Of a stretch of 14,393 nt of DNA, positions 1 to 6,030 are shown piece after piece; the first letter of the stretch is position 1; each line of letters begins with the position of its first letter. The DNA lies in NCBI GenBank assembly GCA_030607895.1, contig JAUWJC010000034.1:1-14393 (forward strand), read 5' to 3'. The position numbers and the translations under genes are program-made. Under the pieces are notes generated by a model. The model was given only the letters and a program-made list of their open reading frames with translations. It was not told the origin of the DNA and made no database searches. The stretch comes from Pirellulales bacterium. GTDB taxonomy: Bacteria; Planctomycetota; Planctomycetia; Pirellulales; Thermoguttaceae.

Positions 1-166
1 CGGAAAGCCCGCAAGCAGTGCCTGCCCAACTCAAATGGCTTGTTTTCTCCGGGCAAGCAGTGGCACACCGCCGCGTTTCTAGCGTTTTGCACCCAAGAAC
101 GGAAGAACCGGCGTTTTCATGTGCCAGACCATGTGGAAAGACACCGCTGCACGCTACCGAACCTTC

Positions 167-195
167 TTGACTGTCAGAGCCCGCAGGCGTTAGAC
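167..195 (+). promoter_or_regulatory. weak candidate promoter for purA
   Basis: TTGACT at 167-172 is a good -35 match. The hexamer 17 bases later, TTAGAC at 190-195, is a poor -10. The rest of 1-267 shows no gene; a 10-base direct repeat (gcaagcagtg at 11-20 and 53-62) is the only other pattern seen. Assignment rests only on position and spacing. Confidence 0.2.
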
Positions 196-267
196 TGAAG
201 CGGTTTGGGATGTTGCGGCCTGGATGGGCCGTGGCGGCCAACTTGACTCATTCCGAGGAACGGTGCC

Positions 268-1554
268 GTGCCTGTAACCTGTGTCGTCGGCCTGCAGTGG
301 GGTGACGAAGCCAAGGGCAAAATCGTCGATATCCTGACCGCAAAGCACGACATCGTGGTGCGGTACCAGGGTGGCTCGAACGCCGGCCATACAGTGGTAA
401 CCGGTGGCCAGAGCTACAAGTTGTCGCTGGTTCCCAGCGGTATCTTCCGCCCCGACGTGAAGTGCGTGGTAGCCGGGGGCGTGGTGCTCAACCCGGCCGC
501 CCTGTTGGAAGAAATCGACGGCCTGACCGCTCGGCAGGTCGCGGTGGGCGACAACCTGATAGTCAGCGACCGGGCACACATCATCTTCCCCTGGCATTTT
601 GAAGAAGATCGGCTCCTGGACAAGCGTCTCAGCGGCGGCGAGGCAATCGGTACCACGCTGCGTGGCATCGGGCCGTGCTATCGCGACAAGGTCGGCCGCG
701 TGTTCGCCGTCCGGTTGGGCGACATGTACCGCGCCGACTTCCGCCAGCGGATCGAGCACATCACCCAGGCCAAGAACGATATCCTGCCCGGCCTCTGCGG
801 AGGTGCCGAGCGAGTACGGCTGGATGCGGCCGAAATCCACCGCCAGTACAGCGACTACGCCGAACGGCTCAGCCCGCACGTGGCCGATACGACGGTCTAC
901 CTGCTCGACGCCGTCGAGTCGGAAAAGAACATACTCTTCGAGGGTGCCCAGGGTGCACTGCTCGATATCGATCACGGCACGTTCCCCTTTGTAACCAGCA
1001 GCAACAGTTCGGGTGTAGGCGTTTCGAGCGGTTCCGGGGTGCCGGGCCGATACGTGAGCAAGGTGATCGGCATTCTCAAGGCGTACACCACGCGGGTAGG
1101 CGGCGGGCCCTTCCCCACCGAACAGGATAACGAAACCGGACAACACATCCGCGATCGGGGGAACGAATACGGCACCGTCACCAAGCGCCCGCGACGCTGC
1201 GGCTGGTTCGACGCAGTCGCCGCTCGATACACGGCCCGTTTGAGTGGTGTCGACGTTATTTGCGTGATGCTGCTGGACGTGCTCGGCGAGTTGCCGGAGT
1301 TGAAGGTCTGCACCGCCTACGAACTGGACGGACGGCGAACCACCCGTTTCCCCAGTCACGTAGACGACCTCCGCCGCGTGGTGCCCGTATACGAAACGTT
1401 ACCCGGCTGGCAGCAGGAAATCACCGATATCCGTCAAATGGACGACTTGCCCGAAAATGCCAAGAAGTACATCGCACGGATCAGTCAACTTGTGGGCCGT
1501 CCGATCGAAGTGGCATCCGTCGGCCCCGATCGCGAGCAGACAATCTTTGCCTGA
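268..1554 (+). CDS. purA: adenylosuccinate synthetase PurA
   Basis: This cytosolic enzyme joins IMP and aspartate using GTP to give adenylosuccinate, the first committed step from IMP to AMP. The 428-residue length is normal for the family. Visible motifs are the N-terminal phosphate loop GLQWGDEAKGK (residues 8-18, with the catalytic-type Asp13), NAGHT with His41, GTTLRGIGPCYRDKVGR, FEGAQGALLDIDHGTFPF, GNEYGTVTKRPRRCGWFD and the C-terminal GPDREQTI. The start is GTG at 268, chosen because MPVTCVVGLQWGDE begins just where homologues do and GAGGA at 255-259 is well spaced. Two small departures are Ala15 where most enzymes have Gly (GDEGKGK) and Lys in TKRPRR where Gly is usual. Neither removes a catalytic residue. 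The stop codon is embedded in a dispersed repeat that also ends recQ. No other purine gene is adjacent. Confidence 0.97.
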   Translation: MPVTCVVGLQWGDEAKGKIVDILTAKHDIVVRYQGGSNAGHTVVTGGQSYKLSLVPSGIFRPDVKCVVAGGVVLNPAALLEEIDGLTARQVAVGDNLIVSDRAHIIFPWHFEEDRLLDKRLSGGEAIGTTLRGIGPCYRDKVGRVFAVRLGDMYRADFRQRIEHITQAKNDILPGLCGGAERVRLDAAEIHRQYSDYAERLSPHVADTTVYLLDAVESEKNILFEGAQGALLDIDHGTFPFVTSSNSSGVGVSSGSGVPGRYVSKVIGILKAYTTRVGGGPFPTEQDNETGQHIRDRGNEYGTVTKRPRRCGWFDAVAARYTARLSGVDVICVMLLDVLGELPELKVCTAYELDGRRTTRFPSHVDDLRRVVPVYETLPGWQQEITDIRQMDDLPENAKKYIARISQLVGRPIEVASVGPDREQTIFA

Positions 1555-1638
1555 AGGATGAAGGCGGAAGGGGGAAGGCGGAATCTGGCCGCTTGCGGCT
1601 TCGCAACGTCCACTCTCAACTTTCACTTCAATTTTCCT
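1553..1638. repeat. composite dispersed repeat downstream of purA
   Basis: Three modules lie in tandem. Bases 1553-1574 are a 22-base purine-rich unit identical to 11268-11289. Bases 1588-1607 read gccgcttgcggcttcgcaac, shared with 11288-11305 and, inverted, with 8633-8652. Bases 1611-1638 (cactctcaactttcactt...) are an inverted version of the agttga-type repeat found at 4815-4863. The purA TGA at 1552-1554 overlaps the first module. The mosaic nature is directly visible; function is unknown. Confidence 0.8.
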
Positions 1639-1709
1639 AACACTAACGTTTTCTATGTAGGCGGCCTGGCGCCCGCCAATGACGCGCAGACCTGAAGGTT
1701 GTGTAGCCA

Positions 1710-1865
1710 ATGGGGGTGGTATTGGCTTTGGTTGAGTCGGTGGGCGGGGCGCTGGTATTTACGGGGCTGGCCGCTACGGGGCGCGAATGGGCGAAAGTTC
1801 TGCAAGAGAGCCCAGCCTCGCAGACGTCGCTCGCACGAACGCTGGTGTCCGTGAAGGCCACGTAA
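1710..1865 (+). other. possible small ORF or gene fragment, 51 residues
   Basis: An ATG at 1710 opens 51 codons ending at TAA 1863-1865. The product starts MGVVLALVESVGGALVFTGL, a mostly apolar stretch, followed by a more polar tail (ATGREWAKVLQE...). The codon use looks plausible for the genome, but there is no convincing ribosome binding site; GAAGG lies too far upstream. Its last codons overlap the point where the opposite-strand transposase remnant loses family resemblance near 1850. It could be the broken start of a gene cut by the transposon, or chance. I do not recognise it. Confidence 0.2.
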
Positions 1866-2337
1866 CCCTTTTCGCCGCACCAATCGGTGTGATGCTCGTC
1901 GTCGGCCAGATGTTCGGGCAGCCGCGCCGGATCACGCACGGTGGTCCCCACCAGACTGTTGCGTCCCAGGCGTTCCAGAAGCCGGTGCCAGTACATGTCG
2001 TTGCGTTCGAAGATCTTCGTCACGGCCCAGCATGGCACGCCGAGCGAGAGCAACAGCAGCGGATGTTCGAGTTCCTCGACGGTGCCGGTCATGTAACTCA
2101 TCACGAAACTGGGTCGCAACGTAAAGACGCATCCGTCTTTCAATCGCACCTGCCGCAGCCTGACGCCGGGCATTTTTTCGGATTCCGGCAGCCGTCCCGT
2201 AAGTTGATAGCCTTCCTGCATACCCTGGGGAAACAGTTCCGGCGAAGCAGCACCACCATAACCGCGACAACTGCCGGCAGAGGGCACGGCAGCAAGAAGT
2301 CGTTGAGTTCGATAAATGGTTCGTTGTGTTCGAGCAT
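1850..2337 (-). pseudogene. truncated, frameshifted transposase remnant
   Basis: Reading leftward from ATG at 2337, one frame gives MLEHNEPFIELNDFLLPC, a plausible protein start. The recognisable body is in another frame, from about 2245, with PELFPQGMQEGYQLTGRLP, RNDMYWHRLLERLGRNSLVG, and DDEHHTDWCGEKGYVAFT. I recall this block from a family of DDE-type transposases (FGRNDMYW, GRxSLVGTT, GEKxYVA). The downstream part with the expected NTDGW and FLHxFLKIR motifs is missing: resemblance stops near 1850, though the frame stays open to 1643. The gene therefore has at least one frameshift, between about 2290 and 2245, and has lost its C-terminal half. No terminal inverted repeats or target duplication could be recognised. 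Family assignment is from memory of motifs, without a search. Confidence 0.6.
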
Positions 2338-2373
2338 CGTCGGCTTATCGCATTGCCGCGGCGATTCGGCCGA

Positions 2374-3495
2374 CTACCGCGCCGACAAACGGTCTTTCCC
2401 GCCGCTAACCCAACCGAGCGTGACCCGGGCAAACGCAATCTTCTCGTAGGCGTGCTTGTCGCCACACTCGTAAAGGCAACCGATGGTGCCGTCCGGCAGC
2501 ACTACCAGGTCCGAGTAGGCGGCCGGACCGTTGCGGATCACTTTGGCCACCGGCCAACTCTTGCCCTCGTCGTAGCTTAGGCGGATCGTCATGTTCGTGC
2601 GTCCCGGCCCGCCGGGACCGCAGTAGAGAAGCCGGTTCTTCGCCGCCGGTGGCTTGAGTGTGTATCGCTCGATGCTCGCTTGGCAGGTGGGACAGAAGAC
2701 CTGCTCGTGATGCGTCGGTTCGGACCAGGTCAGGCCGGCGTCGCTGCTGGTGGCGAAGGCCCGCCGGTTCTTGCCCCGGTAGTTCCGCATGCACAATAGC
2801 AGGGACTTGTCGACCAACTCGACCACTTCGCACTCGTCCATAGCGGCTTCCGTGACGCCGCCCAGCTTCCACGTCTGCCCACGGTCATCACTGTAGAAGA
2901 CCAGCGAGTGCTGTTTCTTGTCGCGGATGTCATTGCAGTCACAGGGGATGACGAGCCGGCCGCTCTGGAGTTGGATGCCGTGACCAGGGCCTGTGGCATA
3001 CCATCGCCATTCGGGTTTCTTCACGTCCTTGGTAATCTCTACCGGTGTGGCCCAGGTCTTTCCGTCGTCGGTGCTGTTGGTCATGAACACCCGGTCGTTG
3101 TTGCGGCAAAAGGGCAGCCAGATGGTGCCGGTGGTCCGATCGACGACCGGGCAAGGATTGCCGATGGTGATCTTTTCCGAGTCGCCCTCCTCATACACCA
3201 GTTGCATCGGCTGCCATGTCTTCCCGCCGTCGGTGCTCCGCCGCAGCACCAGGTCCAGGTCGCCGTGGTCGCCGCGGCCTGTCTTTCGGCCTTCACAAAA
3301 CGCCAACAGCGTGTCCTTGTTGGTCGACACGATGCCGGGAATGCGATAGGTATGGTAGCCTTCGCTGCCGCTGGTGAAGACGTCGGTCTGGGCAACGGTA
3401 TCTCCGGCAGGCAAGTTGTTGCCGGCGGCAGCCGCCGTGACAAATACCACGGCCAAGACAATGACGAGACGAGAACGGAACCCAGAAGCGATCAT
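2374..3495 (-). CDS. exported exo-alpha-sialidase (BNR/Asp-box)
   Basis: This is predicted to hydrolyse terminal sialic acids from glycans outside the cytoplasm. It has 373 residues. A signal peptide is evident (MIASGFRSRLVIVLAVVFVTAAAA, cleavage about residue 24). The sialidase fold is marked by YRIP with Arg51, the acid-region GRGD with Asp76, and five Asp-boxes ending at Trp94, Trp148, Trp209, Trp257 and Trp314 (for example STDGGKTW). MRN with Arg238 and GRTNM with Arg299 fit the rest of the arginine triad, and AAYSDL with Tyr327 plus LYE with Glu343 fit the nucleophile and its partner. The ATG at 3495 has a strong AAGGAGAA eight bases upstream (3501-3508). No sialic-acid uptake or catabolism genes are nearby, so it probably scavenges or remodels host or algal glycans. 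The C-terminus (GWVSGGKDRL) looks complete, although the transposase remnant begins only 36 bases beyond the stop. Confidence 0.92.
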   Translation of the reverse strand: MIASGFRSRLVIVLAVVFVTAAAAGNNLPAGDTVAQTDVFTSGSEGYHTYRIPGIVSTNKDTLLAFCEGRKTGRGDHGDLDLVLRRSTDGGKTWQPMQLVYEEGDSEKITIGNPCPVVDRTTGTIWLPFCRNNDRVFMTNSTDDGKTWATPVEITKDVKKPEWRWYATGPGHGIQLQSGRLVIPCDCNDIRDKKQHSLVFYSDDRGQTWKLGGVTEAAMDECEVVELVDKSLLLCMRNYRGKNRRAFATSSDAGLTWSEPTHHEQVFCPTCQASIERYTLKPPAAKNRLLYCGPGGPGRTNMTIRLSYDEGKSWPVAKVIRNGPAAYSDLVVLPDGTIGCLYECGDKHAYEKIAFARVTLGWVSGGKDRLSAR

Positions 3496-3517
3496 GACAG
3501 TTCTCCTTGGTTAGATG

Positions 3518-3627
3518 GTGTAAAGCCGCGACCAGTGGTCGCGGGGTTTCGGATTGTCCCACTGTTTGGAAGTTCTGTTTGGAAGTTCCGTTTGGAAGTT
3601 CCGCGACCACTGGTCGCGGCTTTACAC
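3518..3627. repeat. paired palindromes (27-bp inverted repeat) between sialidase and aldo/keto reductase
   Basis: Bases 3518-3544 and 3601-3627 are perfect 27-base inverted copies. Each arm itself contains a palindrome, ccgcgaccagtggtcgcgg (9-base stems around one base). This nested arrangement is like a bacterial interspersed mosaic element (two REP units in opposite orientation). A related pair is at 13305-13382. It lies 23 bases upstream of the sialidase start, so it would be in that gene's leader or promoter region. Confidence 0.9.
3565..3603. repeat. three 13-bp tandem repeats inside the palindrome pair
   Basis: The unit tttggaagttccg occurs three times without gaps (3565-3577, 3578-3590, 3591-3603); the first copy differs at one base. 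It fills most of the space between the two palindromic arms. The last unit overlaps the first three bases of the right arm. Confidence 0.95.
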
Positions 3628-3751
3628 GGCTACCCAATTTAACACACGCGACGGCGGCGTCAAGCCACCGGCAACTTCGCCGTCCCGACTATCGGGTGCC
3701 GGGCATTGTTGCTAAATTGACGTTTTCGATTGCATCCAAAGGAGCCGTTTC

Positions 3752-4813
3752 ATGCAGTACACCCAACTTGGCCGCACCGGTTTGCTTGTCAGCCGCTTCT
3801 GCCTGGGCACGATGAATTTCGGCGTCGATACGGACGAGTCGGACGCACTGGCCATAATGGACCGTGCCCTGGAGTTGGGTATAAACTTCTTCGACACGGC
3901 CGACGTCTACGGCAATCCGCTGGGAAAAGGGCTTACCGAAGAACTCGTTGGGCGATGGCTGGCTCAGGGCGGCGGACGCCGGGAGCAGATCGTGCTGGCG
4001 ACCAAGCTATTTGGTCCCATGGGCGATTTGCCGCACCGGCGTGGACTTTCCGCCCTGCACATACGCCGAGCCTGTGACGCGAGCCTCCGCCGGCTGCGGA
4101 CCGACACAATCGACCTCTACCAAATGCACCATATCGATCGTGGGATGCCGGGCCCCACGCAGCCGACCCTGTTCGACATACCCTACATGGACCAGATCAT
4201 AACTCCCACGCACAATCCGACTTGGGAAGAAATCTGGCAGGCCATGGAGCAATTAGTCACGGCCGGCAAGGTCGTTTACGTGGGAAGCAGCAACTTCGCC
4301 GCCTGGAATATCGCACAGGCCAACAGCGTTGCGGCCGCGAGAAACTCGCTCGGCCTGGTTTCCGAGCAGAGCAAGTATAACCTGGCGACCAGGGCCGTCG
4401 AGTTAGAGGTAGTTCCCGCCTGTCGGGCGCTGGGGCTGGGGTTAGTTCCATACAGTCCCATGGATGGCGGGTTGCTGGCCGGCTCGCTGGAAAAGGCCGG
4501 CGGTGGGCGTCGAGCGAAGCTACCGCCCCATCTGGTCGATCCGCGCCGCGCGAACCTGGAGGCCTACGAGGCGTTCTGCCGCCAGATTGGCCGGAAGCCG
4601 GCCGAGGTGGCCTTGGCCTGGTTGGTTGCCAACCCGGCGGTTACGGCGCCGATCGTCGGACCGCGCACAATGGAGCATCTCGACGCCAGCATGTCCGCGT
4701 TGGAGATCGAGCTATCGCAAGAGGAGCTTTCCCGACTGGACGAGATTTGGCCCGGCCCGGGAGATATCTGGCCAGGCCCCGGCAGTCAGGCCCCGGATGC
4801 CTACGCTTGGTAG
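3752..4813 (+). CDS. aldo/keto reductase
   Basis: A 353-residue cytosolic NADPH-dependent oxidoreductase of the aldo/keto reductase superfamily; the substrate cannot be told. The TIM-barrel signature is clear: the start QLGRTGLLVSRFCLGTMNFG, then the catalytic tetrad Asp48 and Tyr53 in FDTADVYG, Lys85 in LATKLFG and His126 in YQMHHID. The cofactor end is marked by GSSNFAAWNIA, SEQSKYNL and IVGPRTMEHL. AAAGGAG at 3738-3744 is eight bases before the ATG. Two oddities stand out. Residues about 130-155 form a proline-rich loop between HHID and TWEEIWQAMEQL, where close relatives usually run on directly. The C-terminus holds a doubled IWPGPG (EIWPGPGDIWPGPG). It is divergent from the sialidase and 72 bases upstream of serC; no functional link to either is evident. 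Confidence 0.93.
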   Translation: MQYTQLGRTGLLVSRFCLGTMNFGVDTDESDALAIMDRALELGINFFDTADVYGNPLGKGLTEELVGRWLAQGGGRREQIVLATKLFGPMGDLPHRRGLSALHIRRACDASLRRLRTDTIDLYQMHHIDRGMPGPTQPTLFDIPYMDQIITPTHNPTWEEIWQAMEQLVTAGKVVYVGSSNFAAWNIAQANSVAAARNSLGLVSEQSKYNLATRAVELEVVPACRALGLGLVPYSPMDGGLLAGSLEKAGGGRRAKLPPHLVDPRRANLEAYEAFCRQIGRKPAEVALAWLVANPAVTAPIVGPRTMEHLDASMSALEIELSQEELSRLDEIWPGPGDIWPGPGSQAPDAYAW

Positions 4814-4814
4814 A

Positions 4815-4863
4815 GAGTTGAAAGTTGAAAGTTGAGAGTCGAAAGTTTAGAGTTGAGAGTTAC
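4815..4863. repeat. degenerate 7-bp tandem array (RAGTTGA)n
   Basis: Seven heptamers run without gaps: gagttga, aagttga, aagttga, gagtcga, aagttta, gagttga, gagttac. The array begins just after the aldo/keto reductase stop and ends 22 bases before the serC start. Inverted relatives appear at 1611-1628, and a weaker inverted match immediately precedes recQ (8657-8677). Confidence 0.9.
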
Positions 4864-4885
4864 TTTTCACGATCAGGATAGCACA

Positions 4886-5983
4886 ATGGAAAAACGAGTT
4901 TTCAACTTTTCGCCCGGTCCCGCCATGTTGCCTTTGCCGGCCCTGGAAAAAGCGCAACGCGATTTGCTGGCGCTGCCGGGGGTCGGGATATCGATGCTGG
5001 AAATCAGCCACCGCTCGGCAACCTTCAAAAACATTATCGAGCAGGCCGAGGCCAACCTCCGCAAGCTGCTCGCAGTACCCGACAACTACCGGGTCCTCTT
5101 CATGCATGGCGGTGCCCAACTGCAATTCGCCATGGTGCCCATGAACTTCCTGCGCGGCACCGGCAAGTCGGCCGACTACATCCTCACCGGCTCCTGGGGC
5201 AAGAAAGCGATAAAGGAAGCCAATACGCAGGGCGATACGCATGTTGCCTGGGATGGCGAGTCGGCCAACTACACCCGCGTTCCCAAGCAGGATGAAATCC
5301 AGTTGAATCCGGACGCCGCCTACGTTCACATCACCTCGAACGAGACGATCCAGGGCGTGCAGTTTCCCAGCGAGCCTGATGTGGGCGACGTGCCATTGGT
5401 TTGCGACTCATCGTCTGATTTCCTCTGCCGCCCGGTGCCGATCGAGCGCTACGGAATCCTTTACGCATGCGCCCAGAAGAACGCCGGGCCGGCCGGCGTG
5501 GCGATCGTCATCATTCGGGACGATCTGGTCCAAAGGGCGCCGAACGACCTCCCCTCGATGCTTAACTACCGCGTCATGGCCGAGGGTAAGTCGATGCTGA
5601 ACACCCCGCCCGTGTTTGCCGTCTACATGGTCAAGCTGGTCACGGACTGGCTGCTGGGCGAGATCGGCGGCCTGGACAAGATGCTCGAGCTAAATCGGGA
5701 AAAGGCCCAATGGCTCTACGACGCCATCGATCGGTGCGACGGCTTTTACGACGGGCACGCCGAGCCGGGTAGCCGGTCGATTATGAACGTCACGTTCCGC
5801 ATCGCCGATGCGGCCCTGGAAGGTCGGTTCCTTGAAGAAGCCCTTCGGCGCGGACTGACCGCGTTGAAGGGGCACCGCTCGGTCGGCGGTTGTCGGGCGT
5901 CGATCTACAACGCCATGCCGGCCGAAGGTGTTCGGCTGCTGAGCGATTTCATGCTGGAATTTTACGAGAAGAGCAAGAAGTGA
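4886..5983 (+). CDS. serC: phosphoserine aminotransferase SerC
   Basis: A PLP enzyme converting 3-phosphohydroxypyruvate and glutamate to phosphoserine and 2-oxoglutarate, the second step of serine synthesis; it also acts in vitamin B6 synthesis in some bacteria. The chosen ATG at 4886 gives 365 residues and the typical start MEKRVFNFSPGPAMLP; an in-frame start at 4832 would translate the heptamer repeat and is unlikely. An AGGA at 4875-4878 precedes it. Motifs are HGGAQLQFAMVPMN (PLP phosphate region), TGSWGKKA, CDSSSDFL with the PLP-stacking Asp, the Schiff-base lysine Lys198 in CAQKNAGPAG, and HRSVGGCRASIYNA for substrate phosphate binding. The length and Lys198 position match the well-studied enzyme. 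No serA or serB is next to it. Confidence 0.96.
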   Translation: MEKRVFNFSPGPAMLPLPALEKAQRDLLALPGVGISMLEISHRSATFKNIIEQAEANLRKLLAVPDNYRVLFMHGGAQLQFAMVPMNFLRGTGKSADYILTGSWGKKAIKEANTQGDTHVAWDGESANYTRVPKQDEIQLNPDAAYVHITSNETIQGVQFPSEPDVGDVPLVCDSSSDFLCRPVPIERYGILYACAQKNAGPAGVAIVIIRDDLVQRAPNDLPSMLNYRVMAEGKSMLNTPPVFAVYMVKLVTDWLLGEIGGLDKMLELNREKAQWLYDAIDRCDGFYDGHAEPGSRSIMNVTFRIADAALEGRFLEEALRRGLTALKGHRSVGGCRASIYNAMPAEGVRLLSDFMLEFYEKSKK

Positions 5984-5991
5984 ATTTCCTC

Positions 5992-6020
5992 TTGACCTGA
6001 GTCGTTGCATCCACTACCCT
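5992..6020 (+). promoter_or_regulatory. candidate promoter for the secreted hypothetical gene
   Basis: TTGACC at 5992-5997 matches five of six -35 bases; a weak -10 (TACCCT, 6015-6020) follows with a 17-base spacer. The predicted transcript would begin a few bases before the ATG at 6031, giving an almost leaderless mRNA, in keeping with the absence of a ribosome binding site there. Confidence 0.35.
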
Positions 6021-6030
6021 CCCGCCCATC

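Noticed and set aside
190..1359. 389-codon open frame antisense to purA
   Set aside because: Shadow of a conserved enzyme; no motif or ribosome site of its own.
3752..5983. Functional operon of aldo/keto reductase and serC
   Set aside because: Same strand and close, but the gap is filled by a repeat and the functions are not clearly linked.
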